36,889 bases of DNA from Candidatus Cloacimonadaceae bacterium. Lineage in GTDB: Bacteria > Cloacimonadota > Cloacimonadia > Cloacimonadales > Cloacimonadaceae. This document shows, one piece after another, positions 26,502 through 36,018 of the stretch. The stretch covers positions 1 to 36,889 of the forward strand of contig JAUYAR010000154.1 of assembly GCA_030693415.1 (NCBI GenBank), read 5' to 3'. Under the pieces are notes generated by a model. It was not told the origin of the DNA, made no database searches, and saw nothing but the letters and a program-made list of their open reading frames with translations. The position numbers and the translations under genes are program-made. Numbering within the stretch: the first letter of the stretch is position 1; every line of letters starts with the position of its first letter.

Positions 26502-26990
26502 TCAGATTCCATCTTCAAGGACTCTTTCCAACATGATTTTCAGTTCCTGATAAAAGAGATTCGGGTTATCATTTCGGGTGGCGGAAGTGATCACTTTGAC
26601 GTCTTCGCGTTTCCACTTCCACTTGGGATTGCCAGCGCTGACGATGAAGATCGTGTTTTTCTTATCCCCCTTTTTGGCAATATCCTTCATGCCGTGATTG
26701 AGCAACAGCCCGGCTTTGACCTGTTCCATCACGAGTAATGCGGCATAGTCGCGGTCTTGGATATCCTTAAAGTTCTTGATAGAAATCACTTCGACGTTGA
26801 AATCATCGGCAAAATCTGCGTCGATTTGCTTGATGATTCCACGCTTGTAATTGCTATCCGCACCCTTGAGAATTCCGATAAGGATAGTCTCTTTGGTGGG
26901 ATCGCTATGCCTGGCGGGATAGTCAAAACTCTGCTTTGAGCAAGCCCCCGCCAGCATCAATATGCTCATTACAGCCAAGACGAATTTCAT
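26502..26990 (-). CDS. Small lipoprotein of unknown function
   Basis: The frame encodes a 162-residue protein if started at the ATG at 26988-26990; a start four codons earlier would add MGCP before the signal. MKFVLAVMSILMLAGACSKQ is a type II signal peptide with lipobox Cys17. The mature part is alpha/beta-like (ETILIGILKGADSNYKRGII, NTIFIVSAGNPKWKWKRED) with a possible Rossmann-like or periplasmic-binding half, but no family was recognised. It stands alone between tRNA-Ala and a repeat region. A GGGGTG stretch upstream is a weak ribosome-binding site. Confidence 0.72.
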   Translation of the reverse strand: MKFVLAVMSILMLAGACSKQSFDYPARHSDPTKETILIGILKGADSNYKRGIIKQIDADFADDFNVEVISIKNFKDIQDRDYAALLVMEQVKAGLLLNHGMKDIAKKGDKKNTIFIVSAGNPKWKWKREDVKVITSATRNDNPNLFYQELKIMLERVLEDGI

Positions 26991-27174
26991 TGGACACCCC
27001 ATGGTATTTTAATAACGAACTGTAAAATCCAGGTGCTGATAATGGTCAAGTAAATTATTTGTGTCAGTATGTGCGATTTTTAGAGACTGTTCAAAATCTC
27101 CAACGATACTTCCCTATATTTGTAGGTTTCATCGAGAAATAGTGGTCTGAGGATAGTCGGTTATTATTTTCGCA

Positions 27175-27405
27175 GTAGCGCAGGATGCCGATCCTGCGAG
27201 GGGAAAAACCATTCAAACAGTACCTCGTTTCCGCAGCATCGGGACATGCTGCGCTACATAAAATCTTCCCCCTTTGCATTACGGAATCAATACGGAGTCA
27301 ATACGGACTAAGTCCGTATTGACTCCGTAATGCTAAGGAGGAAGCGCAGCAAGCCGATGCTGCTGAGAAACATGCAATGAGTTAGCCAGCAAAGAGTTAA
27401 CTTAC
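27175..27405. repeat. Composite palindromic repeat, copy 2
   Basis: Module B spans 27175-27257 (left arm GTAGCGCAGGATGCCGATCC..., right arm CGCAGCATCGGGACATGCTG...). Module A at 27291-27329 is a perfect palindrome of 19-bp arms (TACGGAGTCAATACGGACT) around one A, with an extra ATTACGGAATCAA unit on its left. A B' arm follows at 27343-27367 (GCGCAGCAAGCCGATGCTGC), then 15-bp tandem units AATGAGTTAGCCAGC and AAAGAGTTAACTTAC (27376-27405). Orientation is inverted relative to copies 1 and 3. Positions 27003-27174 and 27406-27599 hold no gene I can support. Confidence 0.85.
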
Positions 27406-27599
27406 AATGCAGTAGTTTTGGCTTGGATAAGATATCTCCGGTCTTTAGGTTACAAAAGCCAACCAAGGAATAGTTGAACAGTCTCATTTTTATCCTTTAC
27501 CAAGAATATGCGGGTCAGAGCGTGCAAACTGGATTTCTGCGGTGGCTTGCGATATTTGCGCTTGACAAGAAAGGGTGTCTGTTTTCCTTGACCCGACAG

Positions 27600-27677
<78 letters not shown>

Positions 27678-27693
27678 GATTTTTCATAGTTGT

Positions 27694-27769
27694 GGGCGCT
27701 TAGCTCAGTTGGCAGAGCGCTTGCTTTACACGCAAGATGTCGGGGGTTCAAATCCCTTAGCGCCCACCA
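27694..27769 (+). tRNA. tRNA-Val (anticodon TAC)
   Basis: A 76-nt cloverleaf: acceptor GGGCGCT with AGCGCCC, D-arm AGCTCAGTTGGCAGAGC, anticodon stem CTTGC/GCAAG with loop TTTACAC (anticodon TAC), T-arm GGGGGTTCAAATCCCTT, discriminator A and encoded CCA. The epimerase gene begins 31 bp downstream on the same strand with no terminator between. Confidence 0.97.
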
Positions 27770-27800
27770 CTCAAACTTTTAAAAATGAACTAACGGATGG

Positions 27801-28775
27801 ATGATGAAAATAGCCGTCACCGGAGCCAACGGATTCCTCGGAAGCAACATTGCAAACTATTTCCTTGATCAAGGTCATGAGATTTGCGCGTTGATGCGTA
27901 TGCAAGGGGATGCGGCTCTTATTGATCCCCGCGTTTCCATTGTCAAAATAGACTACGATGATCACCAGGCTTTACAAACTGCTTTTGCGGATCGCGATAT
28001 CGTGATCCACAATGCCGGAAAGACGCGCACCCTCACTTTCAATCAAATGATCGAGGCCAACGTCACCACTACGCGCGCCGTGCTAAATGCCGTCAACGCC
28101 TGTCCCGGAATCAAGCAATTCATTTTTATCAGCTCCCAATCGGCTTCGCGTCCATCTTTGAGCGGAGAATTGATTACTGAAACCGATCTGCCCGCGCCGG
28201 TCACCTGGTATGGAAGATCCAAGTTATTGGCGGAGAGAATGATCCAGACACATTGCGCTATCGCATGGACGATCATTCGTCCGGTTCCGGTTTACGGGGG
28301 GGGAGACCGTGATTTTCTCAAATTGTTCAAGGCTCTCAAGAATGGAATTGACCTTCAAATCGGCTTTAAGGAGCGCGGTGTAAACATGATCTATATGACT
28401 GAACTGTTAGACTTTGTCAATCTCTGCATCGATAATCCCAAGGCGTTTCGCGAGATATTTTTCGCCTCTGACGGCAAGGTCTATCACCAGTCCCAAATAT
28501 CTACCTACATTGCTCATATAATGAAGATTGAAACCATACGCATTCCGCTTCCCGATCCTCTGGCAAAGGCGATCTTCCACGTCGGAGAGATTTTGAGCCG
28601 TGTTCGGAGAAAGCCAACTGTGGTTGGTGTGCAAAAAATGAAGGAAGTGATGGCGCCAAATTGGACTTGCAGCATCGACAAAGCAAAGCGCCTGCTTGGC
28701 TGGGAACCCATTCCACGCCTGAAAGAAAACCTCTTGGAAACTTATCAATGGTATCAAAAACACGGCTGGCTCTGA
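27801..28775 (+). CDS. NAD-dependent epimerase/dehydratase (extended SDR)
   Basis: A 324-residue extended SDR. It has the Rossmann motif TGANGFLG (7-14), the IHNAGKTR segment, active-site Ser at about 111-112 (FISSQSAS), Tyr137 and Lys141 in WYGRSKLLAE, and RPVPVYGGGD. The C-terminus has PRLKENLLETYQWYQKHGWL, typical of sugar-nucleotide epimerases or dihydroflavonol-reductase-like members. The substrate cannot be told. There are two start codons in a row (27801, 27804). The end overlaps the following outer-membrane-protein gene by 28 bp, so the two are probably translated from one message. Confidence 0.88.
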   Translation: MMKIAVTGANGFLGSNIANYFLDQGHEICALMRMQGDAALIDPRVSIVKIDYDDHQALQTAFADRDIVIHNAGKTRTLTFNQMIEANVTTTRAVLNAVNACPGIKQFIFISSQSASRPSLSGELITETDLPAPVTWYGRSKLLAERMIQTHCAIAWTIIRPVPVYGGGDRDFLKLFKALKNGIDLQIGFKERGVNMIYMTELLDFVNLCIDNPKAFREIFFASDGKVYHQSQISTYIAHIMKIETIRIPLPDPLAKAIFHVGEILSRVRRKPTVVGVQKMKEVMAPNWTCSIDKAKRLLGWEPIPRLKENLLETYQWYQKHGWL

Positions 28776-30694
28776 TCCTTCTGCTTGTCTGCCTTGGGAC
28801 GCAGGTTCTTCTTGCGCAAGGTGATGTCGCGCCTCTGATCTTACGTGACTTTGTATTGAATGTCCCCTCCGGCTGGGAAAAAAACTATGAGCCCGCCGAA
28901 TTGGTCTTCGTGGGCGAGCTTGATACAGAGGGCAGGATAATTTTGATCAGCATCTTCGATGAGAAACAGGAGCTGAGAGCCTTATTGGAGCGAGGGTTGG
29001 CTGTTTTTCAACTCAAGGATAAGAACTTACCGACAGGAGTGAGACGTTTCATTGTCTCTTTGAAACAGGAAACCCCCGCTCCAATGTTCGCAAGTGAAAT
29101 CAAACCAAGGGAGACACCGGTTTCGACAGATCCGCTTAAAAAACGCATCGACATCTGGATCAAATCCCAAAGAGACGCGTTTGACCTTTTTTCCCCCCGC
29201 CAAATTGGTGAAAGTCCCTTTTCCAAGCCATGCTATGCCTATCGCGGGTTCTTTATGCACAGCGGTTTGAATAACATCGACCGGCAAACCCGGCGTCTGG
29301 GCTTCACGCATCCAGCCACGCTTTTCTCCTCCACGCTTTATGACTCATATTATCAGGCATTCTATACACAAAACGAGACCGGTAACTATGAAAACCGCGT
29401 CTATCCGTTTCACATCGCTTTGACCGATCTGCAAACCGGACTGGGGGATTATGACCACCGTTTCGCACGCGGATCATTTGCCAAGAACGAGCTTTTTGGT
29501 GTGCCGGGGTTCTTTTACACGCTTGGATTTATGGCGCAAAACGGATGGTGGGAACAGCAAAACTCCGCTCAATCTTCGATGAAACACTATCTTTCGGTTC
29601 CCATAGTCAAATCCATCAGGCTGGAAACCGAATATGCCGATTTTTCCCGTGGCGTTTCCATGATCCAATTGCTACCCGCTTATTGGCGGAGCGCGCTTTT
29701 TTCCGTCGATCACAACTATGAGCATATCTATGCGGCTCTGCGCAATCCGATCATCGATATCGAAGTTTTGCGCATCAACGAAGTGGCGAAATCCAACATC
29801 TTTCATACCAATCTGAAACTGAACAGCACGCAAATCAAAGCCGGAAGAGCATTTAACCTATTTGGAAATCAATTCTCGATGGGTTATGAACATCTGGAAA
29901 GCAAGCGCAACTTTGATGCGGTGGCGGATTTTGAGGACAAACTCCAGGTCGCTTTCGATCGCAGCCAAAAAAACTTCAACGCCAGGCTGAAAGCGGAACT
30001 CAATGACTATGAGAGCTATCTGCTGGACGCAGAGCTTTCCACCGCTTTGGGCTTTTTTCTTTTTGGATTGGAAGGATTCTATAACTTGGATAAAAGAGAG
30101 CCTCTTTATAGCACGGCAGATATCTACACTCCTGGGGAGACCAGGCAACTCGCGTCCAAAAGCCTAAAAAGCGAATTGGTTGGGGCGATGTCCTATGCCG
30201 GCATATCCGGGCTTGTAATCGAGGGCGCTTTTGGACAAAGATCGGCCATCCAATCGGAAGGACTGACCGATGACACAATCAGTGCGGAATATCCTTTCCT
30301 ATATGGCTCAGCGACACTCAAATTAAGCAAGAGAATTGGCAACTATCTGCTTGATCTGAAACAAGATACGAGGTGGCAGGAGGAAATCGATATCCTGCGT
30401 GAACATCCGCAATGGCAATCCCAAAACTCTCTGATTCTCACTCGCGAACTGCCATATAACAATGCCATCTTCGCCGGCGTGGGGGTTTTGGGGCATTCGG
30501 ATTTTCGGAGTATGGAATCTGCTATGTTCAAAGTGGAAGCAAGCGCGGCAGTGGATCTTTGGGCTGGTGTGCGGATCACGAATCTTTTTGAAATCAGCTT
30601 TGCCTTGAAAAACATCGGCGATGCCGACATCTATGGAGTTTATCCAATTCCAGCATCCATGCACGCTTCGATCCGTTGGTTCTATCTGAACTGA
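28748..30694 (+). CDS. Predicted outer-membrane protein of unknown family
   Basis: I place the start at the ATG at 28748, because it gives a clean signal peptide (MVSKTRLALILLLVCLGTQV then LLAQ); the longer frame from 28661 adds 29 residues that shadow the epimerase. The 648-residue product has a small N-terminal domain (about 25-110: GDVAPLILRDFVLNVPSGW, a psbP/DUF-like fold is possible) and a long region of alternating amphipathic strands (about 190-648), ending HASIRWFYLN. This resembles a TonB-dependent or porin-type barrel without a recognisable plug. No family name was recognised; the barrel is inferred. Confidence 0.72.
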   Translation: MVSKTRLALILLLVCLGTQVLLAQGDVAPLILRDFVLNVPSGWEKNYEPAELVFVGELDTEGRIILISIFDEKQELRALLERGLAVFQLKDKNLPTGVRRFIVSLKQETPAPMFASEIKPRETPVSTDPLKKRIDIWIKSQRDAFDLFSPRQIGESPFSKPCYAYRGFFMHSGLNNIDRQTRRLGFTHPATLFSSTLYDSYYQAFYTQNETGNYENRVYPFHIALTDLQTGLGDYDHRFARGSFAKNELFGVPGFFYTLGFMAQNGWWEQQNSAQSSMKHYLSVPIVKSIRLETEYADFSRGVSMIQLLPAYWRSALFSVDHNYEHIYAALRNPIIDIEVLRINEVAKSNIFHTNLKLNSTQIKAGRAFNLFGNQFSMGYEHLESKRNFDAVADFEDKLQVAFDRSQKNFNARLKAELNDYESYLLDAELSTALGFFLFGLEGFYNLDKREPLYSTADIYTPGETRQLASKSLKSELVGAMSYAGISGLVIEGAFGQRSAIQSEGLTDDTISAEYPFLYGSATLKLSKRIGNYLLDLKQDTRWQEEIDILREHPQWQSQNSLILTRELPYNNAIFAGVGVLGHSDFRSMESAMFKVEASAAVDLWAGVRITNLFEISFALKNIGDADIYGVYPIPASMHASIRWFYLN

Positions 30695-30737
30695 GCTAAA
30701 GACAGAGCAGAGCTTGTCCTTGAACCTTTCGGGGAAT

Positions 30738-30806
30738 CCCGATCCTGCTGCGCAAAAACATCTCCAGTTAGATCATCGTTTTCGCAGCAATGGCATGCTG
30801 CGCTAC
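30738..30806. repeat. Repeat module B, isolated copy
   Basis: Left arm around 30738-30753 (CCCGATCCTGCTGCGC) and right arm at 30783-30806 (CGCAGCAATGGCATGCTGCG...). The right arm is nearly identical to the right arm of copy 1. The element lies between the convergent outer-membrane-protein gene and the ABC exporter gene. There is no module A here. Confidence 0.7.
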
Positions 30807-30820
30807 AAGATAAGGGGAGC

Positions 30821-32581
30821 CTAACTTTCCCTGAGGTGTTCGTGCAGGAAGTCGTGGTATTCCTTGTTGCTAAACACCAATTCCTCATGCGTGCCTTTGT
30901 GGCAGAACCCATTGTAATCGATGAAAAGCACCTGATCCACATAACGCAAGGTCGAAAGCCGGTGTGAGATCACCACTGCAGCGATACCCGGATAATTGGC
31001 ATTGATCTGTTGCCAGAGCTTTTCCTCGTTTTCGGCGTCCAGACTTGCGGTAATATCATCCAGAATAAGCAATTGAGGTTGTTTGATCAGTGCACGGGCG
31101 ATGGTAATCCTTTGTTTCTGACCTCCGGAAACGCCCAAACCGCGCTGTCCGACAAGAGTTTCGTCCTGATTGGGGAAAGCTGCGATCTCAGCTTCGAGCT
31201 GGGAGGTTTTGACCGCTTTGGAGTATTCAAACACGTCAGTTACATCCAGCGTGAAGCCGATGTTTTCACGAATGGTTCCGCTAAAGAGAACCGGCTCCTG
31301 AGGCACGTAGGCAACGATGTCCCTCAGGCTGGTAAGATCGATGCTTTGGTAGTCTATATCATTGATAAAGAGATGTCCCTGAGTAGGTTGAATCAATCCC
31401 ATGATCAGGTTCGCGATCGTGGATTTTCCTGCACCGGTGGCGCCAAGGATAAGCAGCTTTTCACCTTTATCAAGGGTGAAGTCGCAATCGCTGATGACCT
31501 CTTCATTCTTGCCTGGATAGGAACATCCCACTTTGTTAAAGCGAAGATGGTCAAAGCCTTCCACCTTTCTGATCCCTGCCGACGATTGGTTGAAAGTAGG
31601 GAAGTCCTTCATTTCTTCGAGGCGGTCGATATTGACAAACGCCTGCCTGCCGGAAACAAATAGCTGCGGGAGATCTAATAGCGGATAGATAATCATGCTC
31701 AAGTAGCTGTAGAACAGGAAGAAAGTGCCAGCAGTGATATGTCCCTTCACTGCCATATATCCGCCAAAAAGGATCACTCCCACCAGCGCAATATAATCGA
31801 TGTACTCATAGATCAGATGCAGGATGGCGTTCAGTTTCACCACGCTCATTTCGGTCTTGAAACGCTTTGCCAGCGCGACGTCGAAAAAGCGGTTATACTT
31901 CTCTTCGCTCACGAAAGCCTTGACGATGCGTATGCCGGAAAAGCTCATTTCGAGCTGACTGTTGATGGCGCTGATCGCTTGTTGATTGCGCTCAAAATTC
32001 TTATACAGGCGATCCGAGGTAAAATAGAAAACCACCATCATCAGCGGTAGCGGAGCGATCGAAAGTAGGGTCAGACGCGGATTGATGCTAAACATCACAA
32101 TGAGGCTAAAGAGGATCAGACTGAATGAATTGACCGCGCGAAAGATCCCAGAGCAGAGAAACCAACTGATCTTGGGAAAATCGCTGAGATCGTCCGTGAG
32201 CCTTGTGACAACGTCGCCGGTGCGGTATTTCTGGAAAAAAGTGAAGTCCTTTTGAGTGACGAACCTGAAATAGAATATGCGCAGCCGATGCTCGAAACGA
32301 ACGTTCATCCAACCTCTCAAAGCTGGATAGAAACCGGTCACAAGCTGCGCGATCCCGATGGCAAGGAAGAGCATGATCACGCGGTTCACGGCAGCCATTT
32401 GATCACCACGCAATTCAGGGACGAGAGTGGTCGTCCTTTGCAGGATGTCGATCAGCTTTCTGAAAACAATCGGATAGGCGATGGAAACCGCGGAACTGCC
32501 AAGCGTGAAGACAAGCATGAGCAAAACGAACCCCTTTTGCGTCATCCATTGCCTAAACACCCATTTGAGGTTCTTATTCAA
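30821..32581 (-). CDS. ABC exporter half-transporter, subunit 2 (TMD-NBD)
   Basis: About 586 residues: a six-helix exporter membrane domain (about 15-310) and an NBD with Walker A GATGAGKST, signature GVSGGQKQRI (canonical), Walker B LLILDDITASLD and switch His in VISHRLSTL. The catalytic Glu after Walker B is Asp, as in the degenerate site of heterodimeric exporters. I chose the TTG at 32579-32581 because AAGGAG lies seven bases upstream. It overlaps the upstream ABC gene by 8 bp; the longer frame from 32614 would overlap by 41 bp. The pair should act as one heterodimer. The cargo is unknown (drug, lipid or peptide). Confidence 0.92.
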   Translation of the reverse strand: MNKNLKWVFRQWMTQKGFVLLMLVFTLGSSAVSIAYPIVFRKLIDILQRTTTLVPELRGDQMAAVNRVIMLFLAIGIAQLVTGFYPALRGWMNVRFEHRLRIFYFRFVTQKDFTFFQKYRTGDVVTRLTDDLSDFPKISWFLCSGIFRAVNSFSLILFSLIVMFSINPRLTLLSIAPLPLMMVVFYFTSDRLYKNFERNQQAISAINSQLEMSFSGIRIVKAFVSEEKYNRFFDVALAKRFKTEMSVVKLNAILHLIYEYIDYIALVGVILFGGYMAVKGHITAGTFFLFYSYLSMIIYPLLDLPQLFVSGRQAFVNIDRLEEMKDFPTFNQSSAGIRKVEGFDHLRFNKVGCSYPGKNEEVISDCDFTLDKGEKLLILGATGAGKSTIANLIMGLIQPTQGHLFINDIDYQSIDLTSLRDIVAYVPQEPVLFSGTIRENIGFTLDVTDVFEYSKAVKTSQLEAEIAAFPNQDETLVGQRGLGVSGGQKQRITIARALIKQPQLLILDDITASLDAENEEKLWQQINANYPGIAAVVISHRLSTLRYVDQVLFIDYNGFCHKGTHEELVFSNKEYHDFLHEHLRES

Positions 32582-34337
32582 CCCGATTCTCCTTGCCAAG
32601 CATTTGCAGCTCAACCAGTTTGCGATACTCCATTGAAGAAAGCATCATAGCTTGGTGCGTACCGCGATCGATAATCTCGCCTTCGCTGAAAAAGAGTATC
32701 TCGTCGGCATCCAAAACCGAAGTGAGACGATGCGCCACCACGACCGCCGTAGCGTTTGCAAAGACCTTGTGCATGGTGCGTTGGATCTTGGCTTCGGTCT
32801 GCGGATCGATGGAAGCTGTGGCTTCGTCCATCACGATCAGTTCGGCGTCGAAAGCCAGCGCTCGGGCAAAGCTGATCAGTTGTTTCTCGCCCTGTGAGAT
32901 GTTTTGTCCGCGTTCCGCGAGTTCGGTATGCAGTCCGTTGCCCTGGTTGCGGATAAAGTCGTCCATTTGCACGATGTTGATCGCTTCTTTGACTTTGGCT
33001 TCGGGAACAAGATCGTTATAGACTCTCACGTTTTCAAGGATGCTGCCCGGAAAGAGGAAAATATCCTGCAAAATTAGCCCGACCTTTTTGCGCCAGGCTC
33101 TGAAATCAGTTTCAGAGAGCGGAGTTCCGTCCACGAGAATTCTTCCCTTTTGGATGGGATAGAAGCCGCAGAGCAGGCTCACGGTGGTCGTCTTGCCACT
33201 GCCAGAAGCGCCTACCAGAGCAATCTTTCCACCTTTGGGGATGCAAAAGGAGACGTCTTTCAAAACCCATTCTTCGTCATTGTAGGCAAACCACACGTTT
33301 TCAAAAACGATCTCTTTTTCAAAGGAAGGAACGATCCTGCCGGTGAAAAGCTCATCCTCAGTCTCCAGTTCCGTCAGCTCCAATATGCGTTTCAGGGAAA
33401 CAAAGGAACGTTGGATCTGCATCACGTTTTCGGATATGTGCAGCAGCGGCCAGATCATGCGATAGATGTATTGGATAAAGACGATCAAAGTGCCGATGGT
33501 CACCGCTCCGCTAATGATCTTTGGCGCGGAAAGCTTGATCACGACAACGATGAAGAGCACGTTGAAGATAAACATAAAAATGCTCTGAGAGCCATATTCC
33601 AAAAAGGAAGTGCGTCTTTCCAGCTTCATCTTGGCAGCCGAACAGCGCTCCAGATCAATGATGATCTTGTCCTGACGGTTCAAAGCCTGGATGATGGGCA
33701 TGCCCTGAACGTAATCCGTAATCTTTGCGGTTATATCCGCGTAGCGCTCACGTATCTGCTTATAGAACTTTGAGATATATCGGATCAGATAATAGTATAA
33801 AACGATAGTGGCGATCACCGCAGGCAATATGAAGATCGTGATCCGCCACTCGCGCAAAAAGAGTACGATAAATACGCCAAAGAAGAAGATCACGTTGCCG
33901 ATTATGCGGATGGAAAGCTCTGAAAACAGTACCTTTACGCGCTCGCTGTCGCTTTCAACGCGGGCAATCAATTCTCCCACCGGTTTGCGGTTGAACCACT
34001 GGATCGGCAGCTTGAGCAGATGGCTGAAGACTTTGGCTTTGAAATTGGTGATGACTTTGATTCCGAGCCGCGACAATAGCACGACCTGGAGATAGGAAAG
34101 CAAGCCCGATACGAGCACCACACCCATGAACAGGAAACCATAGTTGAACATCTGGTTCACGTTTCCCGAAGGGATGCTCTTGTCCACGATCATCGCCAGG
34201 ATCAGCGGATCCACGAGCTGCAACGCCGAGGTCAACAACATGGCAAAGAGCCCGAAATAAAGCAATCCCCTGTCCTTTTTCACGTATGGATAAAGGAGCC
34301 GCAGGTAATATGCGAAGTTCTGTTTTGGTTCGGACAT
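32574..34337 (-). CDS. ABC exporter half-transporter, subunit 1 (TMD-NBD)
   Basis: About 587 residues with a six-helix membrane domain (about 20-310) and an NBD: Walker A GASGSGKTT, Q-loop LILQDIFLFPGS, degenerate signature NISQGEKQL (instead of LSGGQ), Walker B LIVMDEATASID with catalytic Glu, and VVVAHRLTSV. GGAGAAAA lies just upstream of ATG 34335-34337; the frame is open to 34394 but that passes through hairpins. With the downstream partner it forms one consensus ATP site (its own Walker B with the partner's SGGQ) and one degenerate site, the pattern of TM287/288 or BmrCD-type exporters. Confidence 0.92.
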   Translation of the reverse strand: MSEPKQNFAYYLRLLYPYVKKDRGLLYFGLFAMLLTSALQLVDPLILAMIVDKSIPSGNVNQMFNYGFLFMGVVLVSGLLSYLQVVLLSRLGIKVITNFKAKVFSHLLKLPIQWFNRKPVGELIARVESDSERVKVLFSELSIRIIGNVIFFFGVFIVLFLREWRITIFILPAVIATIVLYYYLIRYISKFYKQIRERYADITAKITDYVQGMPIIQALNRQDKIIIDLERCSAAKMKLERRTSFLEYGSQSIFMFIFNVLFIVVVIKLSAPKIISGAVTIGTLIVFIQYIYRMIWPLLHISENVMQIQRSFVSLKRILELTELETEDELFTGRIVPSFEKEIVFENVWFAYNDEEWVLKDVSFCIPKGGKIALVGASGSGKTTTVSLLCGFYPIQKGRILVDGTPLSETDFRAWRKKVGLILQDIFLFPGSILENVRVYNDLVPEAKVKEAINIVQMDDFIRNQGNGLHTELAERGQNISQGEKQLISFARALAFDAELIVMDEATASIDPQTEAKIQRTMHKVFANATAVVVAHRLTSVLDADEILFFSEGEIIDRGTHQAMMLSSMEYRKLVELQMLGKENRVE

Positions 34338-34362
34338 TTTTCTCCAAATGAAGGGCTTGGGG

Positions 34363-34420
34363 GTGGGGAATTCCGATTCCCCACAGCTTGGCAAACCAAA
34401 GCCGAATCGGAGTTCGGCTT
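34363..34420 (-). promoter_or_regulatory. Two hairpins in the leader of the ABC exporter genes
   Basis: GTGGGGAAT-TCCG-ATTCCCCAC (34363-34384) is a perfect 9-bp stem, and AAGCCGAA-TCGGAG-TTCGGCTT (34399-34420) a perfect 8-bp stem. They lie between tRNA-Pro(CGG) and the ribosome-binding site of the first ABC gene. No T-run follows either in the minus direction, so they look like leader structures or a small repeat rather than a terminator. Confidence 0.5.
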
Positions 34421-34484
34421 CCCAATGCGCAAATTCGGCATCTCTTTAGGCTTGCCGACACACTGTATGCTGTCAAAAAAACAA

Positions 34485-34562
<78 letters not shown>

Positions 34563-34605
34563 ACCGTGTTTGTTCAAACTTTGATGAGCCGTCTTTCTGT
34601 CAAGC

Positions 34606-36018
34606 TTATTCTTTGCTGATCGCTTTCAGAAGACGCTCTGCTTCCTCGGAAGTGATCTTTCCCGCTTCCAGCATTTCGAGGATTTTGATGCGGCTGCGCT
34701 CATTGACCAAGTCTTTTTCCTTGTCGCTCAGATCGCCGCCCAGATAGGGTTTGATCAAGGGTGAATCAAAGACCTTTTTGAAATAGTTCTTAAACATATC
34801 CTTTTCACCGTGGAAATGTTCCTGTAGCCGCTCTTTTTTAAATTCCGACGCCACCTTTTCCTTGAAGACTTTGATAATCTCCTGAAAACTCTCGCCGATC
34901 TCTTTACTAATCTTATCGACGTTGGAGACGACCTTGTCCTTGGTCTCATAGACATCAAATCCACTCACGGTTTCTTTCAACTTGCCGATGGCATCGATGA
35001 TCGTGCTTTGGATCTTTTCTTCGTCAATGGATTTCACCGTCTTTTCAACGTAGGCACTGATGTTTTCCATCAATTTCATCACTTTTTCCTTGTCTTGGTC
35101 GGACATGGTGATGTTGATGCCATCCTTTAGCTGTGCGAGTTTCATCATCAGAAAGCTGAGGTTCATGTGTCCGTCCGAGCTCAGTTTGATCATGCCGTTT
35201 TCGGTAATGATCTCGATCTTGGTGTCTCCAGTTCCGCGGATCATGTGGAAACTGTCGTCATCGCGGGTGATTTGGATGTCGATCTTGCTCTTCAACGTTC
35301 CGAGCGCGGTTTTGGCATTTAGCTCAAAGTCAAAGTCTTCCGGCAGAACCAGATGCACGATTCCGTTTTCGTTTTCAAAACGGAAGTTTCCGCCTTCGAC
35401 GGGTAAGGTCTCATAATAGATGACTCCGTTTTCGTTCTCGATCTCCACTGCTTTGAAGCAAGCGGCACGTAGTTTAACGGGGCCGTTTTCGGATTTGATG
35501 ATGATTTGATCTCCGCTCATTGCTTCCGCGGAAAGGGGTCCGTTTTCCAGTTCGATATCCAAATCACCTTCGCAGTTATGCAATTTGACCGGACCGTTTT
35601 CACTTTCGATCTTCTTCTTGCCGTGGCAGTTATTGATCATCACCGGTCCGTTTTCGTTGCTGATCTCTAGATCAACGTCCAGGTTTTGAACGCTCAAGGG
35701 AAGGTTGTCGGTTTCCACGCTCAGTTTCACTCCCTTGGGGATCATCAGGCTGATCGAGGATTTCCCCAGGCTGAAAAACCCCTGTTCGAGCTCGGAAAGC
35801 TCATCTAATTCGATCTTGAGCTCGGTTTCATTGAATGAGGCGCTGACGTATTCCTCAAAGTCAAAATCTTCGGCGGGATCGACGAGATACAGATCTCCGG
35901 TTAGTTCCACTTTGTCCGTTTCGGACGGCAGGATCGAAAGCGGTGCCAGATAATTTCGGATCATCACTTTCTCGATGCCCACATAGTTGAATACGTGTCT
36001 GAGTTTCATGGCTTTCAT
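34606..36018 (-). CDS. DUF4097-like ENG-repeat protein with C-terminal SHOCT-like helix
   Basis: A 470-residue protein without a signal peptide or clear transmembrane helix. Residues about 105-280 form a beta-helix-like region with regularly spaced ENG motifs at 122, 140, 158, 177, 196, 217 and 273, most spaced 18-21 residues, as in DUF4097 (putative adhesin/YvlB-like) proteins. A charged, coiled helical region follows (about 290-430). The end RIKILEMLEAGKITSEEAER is a SHOCT/YvlB-like motif. Its ATG overlaps the DUF2089 regulator stop (ATGA), with AAGGAG six bases upstream. The function is unknown; the regulator pairing suggests an envelope-stress or sensing module. Confidence 0.8.
   Translation of the reverse strand: MKAMKLRHVFNYVGIEKVMIRNYLAPLSILPSETDKVELTGDLYLVDPAEDFDFEEYVSASFNETELKIELDELSELEQGFFSLGKSSISLMIPKGVKLSVETDNLPLSVQNLDVDLEISNENGPVMINNCHGKKKIESENGPVKLHNCEGDLDIELENGPLSAEAMSGDQIIIKSENGPVKLRAACFKAVEIENENGVIYYETLPVEGGNFRFENENGIVHLVLPEDFDFELNAKTALGTLKSKIDIQITRDDDSFHMIRGTGDTKIEIITENGMIKLSSDGHMNLSFLMMKLAQLKDGINITMSDQDKEKVMKLMENISAYVEKTVKSIDEEKIQSTIIDAIGKLKETVSGFDVYETKDKVVSNVDKISKEIGESFQEIIKVFKEKVASEFKKERLQEHFHGEKDMFKNYFKKVFDSPLIKPYLGGDLSDKEKDLVNERSRIKILEMLEAGKITSEEAERLLKAISKE

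Noticed and set aside
27091-27279. Small minus-strand open frame across the repeat region.
   Set aside because: It is made almost entirely of repeat module B sequence and has no ribosome-binding site.
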